Shown: piece after piece, positions 1 to 12,789 of the stretch | How the letters are laid out: each line of letters opens with the position of its first letter | Numbering within the stretch: position 1 is the stretch's first letter | Assembly: GCF_002104995.1 (NCBI RefSeq) | Contig: NW_024468249.1 | Span: forward strand, 2,356,001 to 2,420,000 | Reading direction: 5' to 3' | Length of the DNA: 64,000 nucleotides | DNA from: Linderina pennispora | Taxonomy: Eukaryota; Kickxellomycota; Kickxellomycetes; Kickxellales; Kickxellaceae | The notes under the pieces: generated by a model | What the model was told of the DNA's origin: nothing | The model's database searches: none | Seen by the model: the letters and a program-made list of their open reading frames with translations, nothing else | Translations under genes and position numbers: made by a program

Positions 1-151
1 TTGCGTCTACCTTTCTAAAGGCCCACCTGAGCCTGGGATCGTTCTCGTCAATGGCTGCTTTCTCCTTGACTTCGTCAGTATATTCGGGCGACGCAATGGG
101 CAGTGGCTCTGTGATAGAGTCGCTTGGCGGGGTACTCAAGTCCAGCATCAT
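1..151 (-). CDS. N-terminus of an unidentified protein, cut by the window edge
   Basis: On the minus strand an ATG at 151 opens a frame that stays open to the window edge, about 50 residues starting MMLDLSTPPSDS and containing ENDPRLRWAFRKVDA. A charged stretch ending in RKVD followed by expected hydrophobic sequence resembles the N-terminal tail of fungal MFS transporters of the anion:cation symporter type, but no membrane segment is inside the window, so this is only a suggestion. It is divergent from the gene starting at 637. Confidence 0.4.
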   Translation of the reverse strand, partial: MMLDLSTPPSDSITEPLPIASPEYTDEVKEKAAIDENDPRLRWAFRKVDA

Positions 152-636
152 TATAGCAGCAGGATAAATAGAAGACTTGGATAGACTAGTGTGGAATGTA
201 AAGTGAGCGTTTTCAACTGACATTCAGTTGCGGAAAACTAAAGTACACATGAGACAGTGGCTGTGGACCGCCACCTCCGTCATTGTGTACGTATTTAAGG
301 GAATGGATATTGTCTTTTCGTTCGCATCTGAGCGCTGGCTTGTGGATAGAGAAGTGCTGAGGTGGAGAAAGCAGGTATAGCTGACCGGCGAGGGAGATGT
401 AGGTTTCATCATTATGCACTACTTTCGATAGCTTGTAGGGATTCGGCTATGAGGATGCAATTCAGGACCACAGGTATCCTGCTGAAATGCGGGCTAACGA
501 TTGCCCAAAACAATGTGTAACTGCATCTTACAATCATTTGAGGGGGGGTTTTTGGTATGCCCAAGAGCTGCGGGTTTCACAGCCGATTACACCTCTCTGT
601 TATTTACACCTATTCAACTACGAACCACAGGACGCA
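152..636. other. Divergent intergenic region
   Basis: This is the shared upstream region of the leftmost partial gene and the YIH1/IMPACT homologue. The short frames inside it look like noise. No clear TATA box or repeat was seen. Confidence 0.5.
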
Positions 637-1605
637 ATGGCAGACACTGAGGATAATCGGCAACGACAGCAGGACGAGATCCTAGCTCTAGTAGCAATTT
701 TTGGCGATGAAGCAGTCAAAACAAGCGAAATCACAGGCGACAGCTCGTTTGAACTTTATGTGCCTCTCGACATTTTGGAGGCCCAGGCCGATATACGCTT
801 CCATTTACCAGCAACATATCCGTCAGAGGACCCGCCGGTGTTTGAATGGCTTGCATCACACGATCTACGGAGCCAGTCCAAAGACAAAAAGCCTGGATAT
901 GTGTATCCAGAGCGGCAGCTGTCGCTGACCGCTGGCATGCGTGAGGATGTCGCGGCAGAGCTACGGCGCATCTGGGACGAAGACCTGGGCAAGGACGTTG
1001 TGGTGTTTTCATGGGCATCCTGGCTGCCGGAATACCTGGAGGCGCACTGGCCACATCCGCTAGATCCGATCCCCCTGCCTTCCGACAACCAAGCAACCAA
1101 GAATTCGCCTCAGCCTGATCTTGGTGGCAGCACGGCAGGCGAAATGGCACAAATGAGCACAAAATCCCAGTACGCAGGGCCAGAGATCTACACGGGACTG
1201 CCGCTGGAGATGAAAAAGAGTGTATTTGTCGCGCACATCGCTAGCGTCACCAGCAGCGAGGATGTGGTAATGGTGCGCGACCGTCTGCTCGAAGACAAGC
1301 GAATTGCGCAGGCAACACACAACATTCTAGCATACAGAATCCGTCTGGAGAACGGCTCGATCTGCCAAGACAACGACGATGACGGCGAGACGGCTGCTGG
1401 GAAAAGACTTGGGCATCTGCTGCAGCTGCTTGAAGCTGAGGATGTCATGGTTGTCGTTACCCGGTGGTTTGGTGGCACGCACCTGGGGCCTGACCGGTTC
1501 AAACTTATAAACAATGCTGCGCGGCAAGCATTGGAGGACGGCGGGTTCCTAACCACAAAGGATGGGGCAAGCAAGGCACAGTCGAAGAAGGGAAAGAAGA
1601 ATTAG
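637..1605 (+). CDS. YIH1: YIH1/IMPACT homologue, RWD plus UPF0029 domains
   Basis: The 322-residue protein has an N-terminal RWD domain (about residues 1-115, with the DEILALVAIFGDE opening typical of RWD proteins) and a C-terminal IMPACT/UPF0029 domain (about 190-300). The second domain shows AHIASV, ATHNILAYRI, DNDDDGETAAG and VVTRWFGGTHLGPDRF, which are hallmarks of the family. Family knowledge: Yih1/IMPACT binds Gcn1 through its RWD domain and so restrains activation of the eIF2 kinase Gcn2, linking to actin. The frame is open upstream to 487, but the ATG at 637 begins right before the RWD core and matches the usual protein start. No intron is needed. Its stop lies only 7 bases from the stop of the convergent MRNIP gene. 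Confidence 0.9.
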   Translation: MADTEDNRQRQQDEILALVAIFGDEAVKTSEITGDSSFELYVPLDILEAQADIRFHLPATYPSEDPPVFEWLASHDLRSQSKDKKPGYVYPERQLSLTAGMREDVAAELRRIWDEDLGKDVVVFSWASWLPEYLEAHWPHPLDPIPLPSDNQATKNSPQPDLGGSTAGEMAQMSTKSQYAGPEIYTGLPLEMKKSVFVAHIASVTSSEDVVMVRDRLLEDKRIAQATHNILAYRIRLENGSICQDNDDDGETAAGKRLGHLLQLLEAEDVMVVVTRWFGGTHLGPDRFKLINNAARQALEDGGFLTTKDGASKAQSKKGKKN

Positions 1606-1612
1606 ACGCTTT

Positions 1613-2335
1613 TTATTCGGAGTTTGAATCGGATTCTGATTCGGAGATGTACTGGTCCCAGCGTGAGGACTCATGGGAGATCTTGGGTGCGGGCTGGGCT
1701 GGAGCAGGTCTCTGGGCAGGGACCGAGGTCTGAGCAGTCGAACGAGTACTCGCTACAGGCTGTTTGTTTTGCCGGAGGTTCGCCAGGGCCGCGGAAAGTG
1801 AAGTGTTTGCTGTGATAGGTGTCGCCGGTCGCTCATATGGCTTACTGCGCACCGTTAGTGATGTTCTGGCTCCGGAAACATCAACAGTTTTTTTTGCCGC
1901 AGTTGGCCTACAATTCTTCACTTCCTTGCTAGGGGCTGGTCCCAGAGTGATACGGCCGGATTTGTCCAGTTGTTGATCATCGGTCGCTACATCGTCAGGC
2001 TCGTTCGCGTCATCCAAATACCGATTCCATTTGGATCGAGGGATATCGCCGTTGGTATTCTGCTCCTGGCTCTGAACCATTTGCGAACTGGATGATAGCG
2101 ATGGAAGACATGACATCATTTGCTGCTTAACTTGGTTTGTTTGTCCACTCTTCATGTTCATCTCCATGACGATCGGACGGCAGTCCTTGGACGCAGTTGA
2201 CTCAAAGTATACACGTTTTAGGCTTTGCTTTAGGCCACACACAACGCAAGACCATTTCTTGGTTTTCTTCTCCTGCTGAGTCTGGAACCGAGCACACTTG
2301 TCCTCGGCACAGCGCACGACCTGGTAATTGGGCAT
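1613..2335 (-). CDS. MRNIP: MRNIP-like MRN-complex-interacting protein
   Basis: The 240-residue protein starts MPNYQVVRCAEDKC and has a four-cysteine zinc-ribbon-like N-terminus (RCAEDKC, then WSCVVCGLKQS) followed by a long disordered region. It has two tryptophan-tyrosine motifs, SKWNRYLDD in the middle and SRWDQYISE near the acidic C-terminus, resembling the SRW-x-x-Y motif of animal MRNIP. MRNIP is known to associate with MRE11-RAD50-NBS1 and to assist DNA damage signalling; the fungal role is inferred. The ATG at 2335 is the first true ATG; the four in-frame codons before it start at a TTG. It is convergent with YIH1. Confidence 0.75.
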   Translation of the reverse strand: MPNYQVVRCAEDKCARFQTQQEKKTKKWSCVVCGLKQSLKRVYFESTASKDCRPIVMEMNMKSGQTNQVKQQMMSCLPSLSSSSQMVQSQEQNTNGDIPRSKWNRYLDDANEPDDVATDDQQLDKSGRITLGPAPSKEVKNCRPTAAKKTVDVSGARTSLTVRSKPYERPATPITANTSLSAALANLRQNKQPVASTRSTAQTSVPAQRPAPAQPAPKISHESSRWDQYISESESDSNSE

Positions 2336-2467
2336 TCTCAGAAGCAATGGTATATATAGACAAAAAAATGCTGTGGGTTACAGAGGCAAAAGCTTTTGAT
2401 GATCTCGAAAATATATGCGCGTTTAGATGATTACATACTATGGCAATATGGATATCATCACTCATCC

Positions 2468-4828
2468 TCAGACAGTCAGCAGCGCCGAGTGCTTCTTGCC
2501 ACGTGGGTAGACTACAAATGTGCTGGCAAACAACCCAGTCATGATGCTCAGCGACGTGCGGATCATCTGTACCGCCAGCTGCGTGCTCGATCCCGAAGCA
2601 GTGAACATGGACAGGATGCCACGCACACCAACGCTCCCTGGTACGAGGATCATCATGCCAGGTAGCATGACTGCGTACGCATTGTGCTTGAACAGCTTGC
2701 TCCACAGGTTGGCCACCAGGCCGAGCACAAACGCGGCAACAACCGGCCCGATAATCGTCAGCTGCAGGTGCATCACTAAGTACCAGAACACGGCGAACAT
2801 GGCGCCGCCAACAATAACGCACGCGTGCCAGTCGCGCGGGTGCACGTTGATCAGGAGGCAGATGCTGCAGATTGAAACAGGGAAGGTTAGCCACCAGTAC
2901 CACTGAGAGACAGGGCTACAGGTGCCTGTATTCATGTCTGGAACGCGTCCTGGCCGCGAGAAAATCTCCACAAATATGTTGTTGCCCAGCTCGATGCCAA
3001 ATGCGATGATGAATGCCAAGACTAGCGCGTAGAATACGCGGATCGTGCCAGCGTGCATGTTGCGCGCTGTCAGCTCGATGACGCCCGTAGTAAGAACCAG
3101 GCCGGGCAGCAGGACCACGGTGGCGGATAGTGTGACGGCGGCAAAGCATAGGTGGCTAGGGAAGATTGTAGCAACAAAGCCAGACAGAATGCTGACCGAG
3201 ACCTCGAACAGGTTTGTGTAGCCCTTTAGTCGACCGGCAACCAGATTCAGGCACCCGATGACGATGCCAAGGATTAGGGCTGCTAGCGAGTCCCACCACG
3301 ATCCACTAAAAGCCAGTAGGCACACGGACCACGACGCTAGTCCCCAGTCAAGCACCTGCCAGTACCAAGCGAACAGGGGTGGTGCGCTCATGATGCGGTC
3401 CAGCTCACCCAGGGCTTCTTCAACCGTCATCTTGTCGCGACTTACACGCCTGAACACGCGGTCGGTTAACTCGAGTCGGTGCATATCATAGCCGTTCGGG
3501 CAGCGGATGATCTTGGTCTCCGTAGTGGACGTCGCCGTATCCTCAATCGAGATCAGGACCAGCCCAGGAATGGTTGTGAACGTGGCAGTGATGCACAGAT
3601 GCCGTGCCATCCGCAGCAGATTATCTTCCAGGTGGTGCAGGGGCGCACCATACTGCATCATAGCCTCTGCCAGCAAGCAGAGCAGGCGCTGGTGCAGCAG
3701 CAGCTTCTGGATTCCCTTCATCAGCGCCCTGCGTTTGGCGTCTAGAATGGCCGCCTCCTTTTCATGAGTCACAGACGTCGGTGTAGGTGCAATTGTGTCC
3801 AGCAGGGGTCCATGGCGTCTCATCCAGTCACCCATGTCGTCGATGCTGTTGGCGCGTGAGATGGCTGGCGAGTTGATCAGCGATTGCAGGCCAGGTGTCG
3901 ACAGTGCATATGGCAGAAACTGCGTCAGGTTGACTGCATTGAACGGCGCGCGCATGGCGGGCGGTGTCTTATTCGCTGGCGCCGACCCGCTGGTGTTTGT
4001 CTGGTCAATCGCATTTTTTTCGCTGGCAAAGGTGACCTTCTCGTTGAACTCTGCAGGATCTGTGGGCTCCTCAAGCACACTAGCCCTTGTGCTTGCATGG
4101 CGTGATGCTGCCGCTGGTTTAGCAGGCACTGTGGCCAAATTTGGCTTTGTCACCGATGTCTCACTGCTCGCGACGTTAGGTTCTGCGTCAGGCTGCACCG
4201 ACTGCCTGTGCGATCTGTTTCTGATACGTGACAGGCTGGAGGCGTGTAGCTGGTCGCGCAGTTTCTGGATCCGCCGCCGCCGCGAGCCCGTGCCATGCTG
4301 CATCCGCCGCTTCTGCTCCATATGCTTCTGGCCCAGCCGCTCGCGCTGCTGGTCGATATCGGCAAGCTGCAGATAGTGCGACAGCAGACCTGGGTTGTCT
4401 GCTCCAGCAGGCGCGCTGCTGGTGGGCGTGTCGATGTCATGTTCGACAGCCGCAACATCCAGATGAATTTGTAGTGGCCGCTGCACGCGTCCAGGTCCTG
4501 TGCGTTGCACGGAGCTGGTGGCTGTAGGGTCTGGCTGCAGGCGGGCTGCCAGCCGCGACAAATCACGCTCGAATGGACCAACGCGGGCCTCAGCGTGCCG
4601 GTCGATCGGCGCAGGTCTGTCCATGTACGTCGGTTTGCTGCTGATTGTCTCCAGCATGCTGTCTGACGATACGCTGCTCAAGGACTCCTCGGATGGGCGC
4701 GGGCTCAGGGAGGGGAGGGAGCTATCGCTGGAGTGGCGAGAGACGAGTGGCGTCGACCCTGGAGCAGCGTCCCCGGAATGCTCCTTCTCATTTTCTGGCT
4801 GTTTGGCGTCGGACCTGCGCTCAGACAT
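2468..4828 (-). CDS. PRM10: ThrE/Prm10-family putative amino acid exporter
   Basis: The 786-residue protein has a Ser/Pro-rich disordered N-terminal third, then a ThrE-type region (the DUF1212 and DUF3815 halves). The cytosolic-like block contains MQYGAPLHHLEDNLLRMA and GLVLISIED, and about ten hydrophobic segments follow, including LAALILGIVIGCLNLVAG and VTLSATVVLLPGLVLTTG. Bacterial ThrE exports threonine and serine; yeast Prm10 (YJL108C) is the pheromone-regulated fungal relative of unproven function. A vacuolar or plasma-membrane exporter is inferred. The first ATG, at 4828, is used and no intron is needed. Confidence 0.8.
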   Translation of the reverse strand: MSERRSDAKQPENEKEHSGDAAPGSTPLVSRHSSDSSLPSLSPRPSEESLSSVSSDSMLETISSKPTYMDRPAPIDRHAEARVGPFERDLSRLAARLQPDPTATSSVQRTGPGRVQRPLQIHLDVAAVEHDIDTPTSSAPAGADNPGLLSHYLQLADIDQQRERLGQKHMEQKRRMQHGTGSRRRRIQKLRDQLHASSLSRIRNRSHRQSVQPDAEPNVASSETSVTKPNLATVPAKPAAASRHASTRASVLEEPTDPAEFNEKVTFASEKNAIDQTNTSGSAPANKTPPAMRAPFNAVNLTQFLPYALSTPGLQSLINSPAISRANSIDDMGDWMRRHGPLLDTIAPTPTSVTHEKEAAILDAKRRALMKGIQKLLLHQRLLCLLAEAMMQYGAPLHHLEDNLLRMARHLCITATFTTIPGLVLISIEDTATSTTETKIIRCPNGYDMHRLELTDRVFRRVSRDKMTVEEALGELDRIMSAPPLFAWYWQVLDWGLASWSVCLLAFSGSWWDSLAALILGIVIGCLNLVAGRLKGYTNLFEVSVSILSGFVATIFPSHLCFAAVTLSATVVLLPGLVLTTGVIELTARNMHAGTIRVFYALVLAFIIAFGIELGNNIFVEIFSRPGRVPDMNTGTCSPVSQWYWWLTFPVSICSICLLINVHPRDWHACVIVGGAMFAVFWYLVMHLQLTIIGPVVAAFVLGLVANLWSKLFKHNAYAVMLPGMMILVPGSVGVRGILSMFTASGSSTQLAVQMIRTSLSIMTGLFASTFVVYPRGKKHSALLTV

Positions 4829-5734
4829 AGTCCGTGATGTCTAGAATCAAGGGTAATGTGTAAAAGCAATACTAGGGCAAATACTGGCTAAGAAGAATAG
4901 TGATGTCAGCGTAATGGCGTGGATGGGTCTGTGCAGCTGTGCATAAGGAGGGATAGGAAATAAAATGAGGAAAGAAGAAGAGCGTCCTGAGATGTGGGTA
5001 GGACACGAAGGAATCGGCAGACGGGCGCGGGACGGAAAATAGCTTAAATAGCCCTTGCCATTTCGAGTCGTACCTGGCGCGCGCGCTTCTACAAGCTGAC
5101 AAATGGGGTTAGATGTCTAACCAAACAAGGAGTAAGGCTGCCGATGCTAGCCATGCACGCCCTCCATCAACGCCCACCAAGTACCTCAAACAACTAGTCG
5201 ATGTCCATGAGAACGCACAGCTACGAATACGGAATCGAGCTGGCCCGTTTGCTTTATCTTGCAACAGCGTCATGAACACTCGGCGCACTGGTTCTTTTTG
5301 TTCACACCGTCCCAAATAAGGAAGGTGCAGCCCCGAGTCAGTGAAAGCCAGCATCGAAATCCCGCCGTGGACCGAGGCTCTTTGCGAGAAAATTCTTCGC
5401 TACTGGCCCCACCAAAAAAAAGCTGACGGAGAGATAGAGATGCGTTGGGTCGATAAAGAGATCAGACAGAAGCAGTGGAGTGAAGGAGGCAACCGAGGTG
5501 AATTGGGCATTGACATACGGCCATTGACCCCGCACCCCCGTGTTCATTGACGTGTGCTGCGCATATGTCTGCGCACCTATATGCAGAAGCACTGCATCAG
5601 CCACACACGACGACACAGGCTGCCTGTGGCGGGATTTCAGGTTATTTTCTCAAACATTGTTCGATTTCAACAAAGCCATTGTAATGGTCGCTGGAAATCC
5701 GATCCCAGACACAAAGTATCCCACTGCCCTATCT
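4829..5734. other. Intergenic region, nothing clear
   Basis: About 0.9 kb lies between the start of the ThrE-like gene and the end of the GAS gene, both on the minus strand. Plus-strand frames at 5113-5319 and 5341-5550 start with ATG but show no recognisable domain. I see nothing I can call a gene. Confidence 0.4.
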
Positions 5735-7327
5735 TTAAATCAGCATGGCGGCGGCAAACACCACAGCAACCTGCGTTGACGCCAGAGCCAGCATGGAGAC
5801 AGATCCCGCAGCGCTGGTACCCAGCGAGCTGCCCGACGAGCTGCGGTGACCAGATGAGCTGCCGCTCTCAAGGTCCTCGAGCTCCGAGTCATCGACCGTC
5901 GGCACCCGTCCGTTGTTGTTGCTGGGTGTGTTGATGTCGGTGGTCTTGTCCGCGCACGAGTCCGCCTTCGACGACGGCTTGGCAGTCTGCGTATCAAATC
6001 CGTCAGCCTTGCACTGCTTCTTGTCTTCATAGTATGCGTTAACGGCGTACGATGCGCGCACAGAGACGTCGCAGAACGCGTAGTGTCCGTACTCGCCCTT
6101 GGCGGTGTTCGTCTGGATCTCCGAGCACGACACGTCCTTGCACACGTTGCCGATCAGATCGCCCGCCTTGCCAGCATCCGAATCCGTGACGTTGCCCTTG
6201 ATCGCGCACGAGAACGAGCTAGAGATGCACTGGCAGCTGGCAGACGAGGGCGTCGGTGGCAGGATCTTGGGAGCGACATGCCATGTGTCAGTAACGCTGG
6301 GGCACGAGGGGCGCTTGGCCGAGGACTGCTTGTATTCGCTCATCTTGACACCCTTGGGGGAGACCGCCGCCAGAGCCTTCTTGAAGTTGTCGTAGTCATC
6401 AGTCTTTTCGACACCAGTCTTGCCGTACGTGACCGATGCCAGGCCGTAGTTGTTGGCCTCCTCTGAGTACTCGTACATGAAGCCGCCCGAGAACACAGTG
6501 TCCATGTCGCTGCCATACAGGGATCCAACCTCAGGGAACTTGCGCGGGCGCTGAGCGTTGCAGCCGTACTCGGTCAGCAGCACGGGGACCGGGTAGCTGG
6601 CGTACTGCTTGACAAACTCTTCGTACCCGGACGTCTCAAACGTCATGTCGCCGCACCAGTTGTACAGGTTCATGCCATAAAAGTCGACGTTCTCGGAGTT
6701 GTTCTCACTGCACACAAAGTGGGCTGCCAGCTGGTCACGGATCGAGGGCTCGTCGTTCGACGCATAGCCGACCGGCGTTGTGATGTTCTGCTTCTTCAGG
6801 TACGCCTTGATATCGCGTGCCGCAGCCTTCACAAAGGCAGCCGCCGGTGTCGTCTTATCGTCATTAGTGACCTCGTTGCCAATGACGTACGCGGCCACAT
6901 TCTTGTAGACCGAAAAGTTGTCGACCTTGGCGCGGAACTTGGCGAACAGATCGGTCGTCCACTCCGGGTACGCCCGGTTGATAGCGTAGCTGGGGGCGGG
7001 CACGTCCAGAACCACGTAGATGCCGGCCTTCTCCAGGGCAGCCATGCACACGTCGTGGTTCTTGGTGTAGTCGGTTTGGTACACGCGGATGGCGTTGATG
7101 CCCAGGTCCTTGAAGGACTCAATGTCGCGCTTGCATCCGACCGTGTCGGCCAGCGGGTCGCGGTTGTTGGGATCCGGCTCGCCGTTCTCGGGCTGGTAAG
7201 CCAGACCCTTGAAGAAAAACTCGTCGCCGGTCACAGAGTTGAAGAACTTGTTGTCCTTGATCACAATTTTGTCCAGAGCGACGGCACTGCCCAGCAGTGC
7301 GGTCAGAGCGAAAATTGAGACACGCAT
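5735..7327 (-). CDS. GAS1: GPI-anchored 1,3-beta-glucanosyltransferase, GH72 plus CBM43
   Basis: The 530-residue secreted enzyme cuts 1,3-beta-glucan and rejoins it to lengthen wall glucan at the cell surface. A signal peptide covers residues 1-17 (cut after SAVA). The GH72 domain carries the acid/base Glu152 in VIGNEVTND and the nucleophile Glu253 in LLTEYGCN. A cysteine-rich CBM43/X8 module follows at about 360-450 (CQCISSSFSCA, GNVCKDVSCSEI). A Ser-rich linker and a hydrophobic C-terminus ending VVFAAAMLI fit GPI anchoring. The length matches the GAS1/GEL subfamily that has the CBM43. No intron. It is divergent from STE14 with a 320-base spacer. Confidence 0.95.
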   Translation of the reverse strand: MRVSIFALTALLGSAVALDKIVIKDNKFFNSVTGDEFFFKGLAYQPENGEPDPNNRDPLADTVGCKRDIESFKDLGINAIRVYQTDYTKNHDVCMAALEKAGIYVVLDVPAPSYAINRAYPEWTTDLFAKFRAKVDNFSVYKNVAAYVIGNEVTNDDKTTPAAAFVKAAARDIKAYLKKQNITTPVGYASNDEPSIRDQLAAHFVCSENNSENVDFYGMNLYNWCGDMTFETSGYEEFVKQYASYPVPVLLTEYGCNAQRPRKFPEVGSLYGSDMDTVFSGGFMYEYSEEANNYGLASVTYGKTGVEKTDDYDNFKKALAAVSPKGVKMSEYKQSSAKRPSCPSVTDTWHVAPKILPPTPSSASCQCISSSFSCAIKGNVTDSDAGKAGDLIGNVCKDVSCSEIQTNTAKGEYGHYAFCDVSVRASYAVNAYYEDKKQCKADGFDTQTAKPSSKADSCADKTTDINTPSNNNGRVPTVDDSELEDLESGSSSGHRSSSGSSLGTSAAGSVSMLALASTQVAVVFAAAMLI

Positions 7328-7647
7328 GGTAAACAGGAGGTGGGGGAGGAAGAGAGTGAGGGCAATAAGGTAGTTCGTGAAAAATGGAAGGTGGAAGAGA
7401 GGAAAGCAAAGGAGAACGAAAAGACGAGAGAAGAGGGAGCACGTTCTATTTACTTGCTGTTCGTGACAGTTTCATAGTGGGAAATAGAACACAAACCCCC
7501 AATGGCGATCGGACCAGACAGCGAGGCTGATGACATGTGGAACCAAGCGGTCCTACCCAAACTTTCAGATGCAGGCGTTTTTTCTCTACAAACTGGTGCG
7601 CTTGTTTACTGTGCACCCACTCATTTTTCGCTTTTGAATTTTCCACA
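7328..7647. other. Divergent promoter region GAS / STE14
   Basis: The 320-base spacer between two divergent starts has purine-rich tracts beside the GAS start (7328-7440). No distinct element was resolved. Confidence 0.4.
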
Positions 7648-8517
7648 ATGGCAGACGACGATGCCCGGGCAGCAGCATTCACGCCCCGAGTTGGCCTCTT
7701 CCGGCGTCGCCCGCACACCACCGACAAATGGTACACGCCGGTAGTCTCGCTCGACTACGAAATTCACTCTGCCCACAACATTGCACTGACAGCCTGTGGT
7801 CTCGGCATTTTGATCGGTCTCGGTCTCTCTGCCGCTATGACGCTTGGCTTCACGCACTTTGGAGTCCTCGGGCTCTACATAGCCGTGGCTGCTGTCTACC
7901 ACATGCTTGAGTACCTGAGCGTGGCCATGTACAATCCGACGCGCGTCACCATGGAGTCCTTCATGTTCAATCCCGACGAGGGCAACCACTATTACAAGGC
8001 GATGCTGGTGTCAATTGCAGAGTACTGCATCGAGTCGTACTTGTGTGGGTCGAGCAAGGCGCCAGGTGTGGTGACCTGTGCTGGTCTGGTGATGGCAGTG
8101 CTTGGCCAGGCAATGCGTACGCTGGCGATGGTTACAGCGAAATCGAGCTTCAACCACTATATTGCGAATCGGAAGGAATCTGACCACCAGCTGATTACAC
8201 ATGGTGTGTACAAGTACGAGAGGCACCCATCGTACGTAGGGTTCTTCTTGTGGGCGGTCGGACTGCAGATTATGCTGAAGAACCCGGTATCGGTAATTGG
8301 GTTTGCAGCAGTGCTCGGGTACTTCTTTTTGCGGAGGACGAGGTATGAGGAGCACACGCTGAGAGTGTTTTTTGGTCCGCAGTATGACAGCTACTGCAGG
8401 CGCACCGGCACATTGATTCCATTTATTGGCGATACCAGCGTCGCACGGGAGCCAGTAGACCATGAAGACGATGACGTTGATGTTGATTCGGTGGATGAGG
8501 ATGTAGAGAGTTCTTAA
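7648..8517 (+). CDS. STE14: Isoprenylcysteine carboxyl methyltransferase
   Basis: The 289-residue ER membrane enzyme methylates the C-terminal prenylcysteine of CaaX proteins such as Ras, Rho and a-factor-type pheromones. Several membrane segments are visible (ALTACGLGILIGLGLSAAMT; APGVVTCAGLVMAVLGQAM). The conserved SAM-binding C-terminal region has SFNHYIANRKESDHQLITHG, YKYERHPSYVGFFLWAVG and RTRYEEHTLRVFFGPQYDSY, signatures of the ICMT/PEMT family. The ATG at 7648 (context acaATGg) was chosen because the upstream open frame lacks homology. The C-terminal tail is very acidic (DDDVDVDSVDEDVE). No intron. Confidence 0.93.
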   Translation: MADDDARAAAFTPRVGLFRRRPHTTDKWYTPVVSLDYEIHSAHNIALTACGLGILIGLGLSAAMTLGFTHFGVLGLYIAVAAVYHMLEYLSVAMYNPTRVTMESFMFNPDEGNHYYKAMLVSIAEYCIESYLCGSSKAPGVVTCAGLVMAVLGQAMRTLAMVTAKSSFNHYIANRKESDHQLITHGVYKYERHPSYVGFFLWAVGLQIMLKNPVSVIGFAAVLGYFFLRRTRYEEHTLRVFFGPQYDSYCRRTGTLIPFIGDTSVAREPVDHEDDDVDVDSVDEDVESS

Positions 8518-8566
8518 TAAAAGGTAGAGCAGTCTTTTTTTTTTTAAATTATGACTATAACGGGCT

Positions 8567-11747
<3,181 letters not shown>

Positions 11748-12501
11748 CACACTCGGCGCTTTGGTGTCGTCTTTGGACCAACGGCGAGATAATGCGGTAG
11801 TTTGCGTTTGTCATGAACGGCGTCATGTTCATGCTTTCAGCCTGGTGGAATGGTGGTGGCTGCTGGCTGGGGTTGCACGGTGCTTCTGTGAAGGACGACG
11901 AGGACGACGACGCGGTCATGCCGACGCTGCTCATTCCGGCTATAGGAATATTGCCCGACGGACGGCGTTCGTTTTGTCGACATTTCCAAGAATGGAGGAG
12001 GGTATGAAAAGAGGAAATTCAGCTCTAGATAATAGAAAAAAGTGCAGTGAGAGAGGAGAGAGAGGAGAGAGAGGAGAGAGAAACAACTGGCGAAAATTCG
12101 CAGCCTTTACAGCCACGCATTATTCTTCTCTCGCATACGGCGGTTGCAACCTGGACGCTGCATTACGCAGGCGTAGGGAAGGGGGAAGGGTAGAATGGGC
12201 CAGTCCGGCAAGCCCTCTTTTCTGCCACCCCGCCCTTTTCCCCTCTACTGGTCATTTTGCCATAACGGGGAGATGACGTGCAGTAAAAGTGTTCAGAGCG
12301 CATATTCCGTTCGCACGTTATTTTTTGCATTCGTCTCCGTATCGTCTCCATCCCCTCGCATTCCCTCTGCTCTCTTTTTGTCGTCCGTGCATCCGCCTTT
12401 ACGGAATGGGAATTTGCGTTCTTTGCTGATTACTACACATATCTCCAGCCCATTCCGATTACATTTCCTCCGCAAACAAATATCTCAGAAACATTCCAAC
12501 C
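11748..12501. other. Divergent intergenic region muskelin / snRNP E
   Basis: It carries a GA-rich tandem repeat and C/T-rich stretches (about 12340-12490) typical of fungal promoters next to the snRNP E start. A frame at 11593-11934 on the minus strand overlaps the muskelin start and could hold an upstream exon, but without homology. Confidence 0.4.
12049..12082. repeat. GA-rich tandem repeat, 9-base unit
   Basis: The unit GAGAGAGGA is repeated about 3.7 times between the muskelin and snRNP E starts. It is a simple microsatellite, possibly a GAGA-type promoter tract. Confidence 0.8.
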
Positions 12502-12766
12502 ATGTCGACCAGAGTCCAGAAGGTGATGGTCAACCCCATCAACGTCATTTTCAAGTTCCTGCAGACCAAGGAGCGCGTCCAGATCTGGCTGTTTGAGCAG
12601 AAGACGCTGCGGCTCGAGGGCCGCATTCTGGGCTTCGACGAGTTCATGAATGTTCGTGCTCGATGACGCCGAGGAATTGCACACCAAGAAGGACACCAGA
12701 AAGCCGCTGGGCCGGGTAATGCTCAAGGGCGACAACATCACACTGATCCGCCAGGCAACCGTTTGA
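12502..12766 (+). CDS. SNRPE: Small nuclear ribonucleoprotein E (SmE), one +1 site
   Basis: The product is the Sm-ring protein E of U1, U2, U4 and U5 snRNPs, 87 residues after allowing one skipped base. The Sm1 motif runs from [14 protein letters not shown] to GFDEFMN and Sm2 is [12 protein letters not shown]; both match human SNRPE closely. The frame from ATG 12502 would stop soon after FMN; skipping one base near 12652 restores [19 protein letters not shown] through to the stop at 12764-12766. 265 bases minus one is a whole number of codons. It is convergent with SER1, with 23 bases between stops. Confidence 0.9.
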
Positions 12767-12789
12767 GTATAGCGAATAAAAAAGTTTAT

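Noticed and set aside
487..636. Upstream in-frame extension of YIH1
   Set aside because: Fifty codons without homology before the RWD start; the ATG at 637 fits the family better.
6719..7318. Long plus-strand frame of 199 codons inside the GAS gene
   Set aside because: It is the antisense shadow of a well-conserved GH72 coding region and shows no domain.
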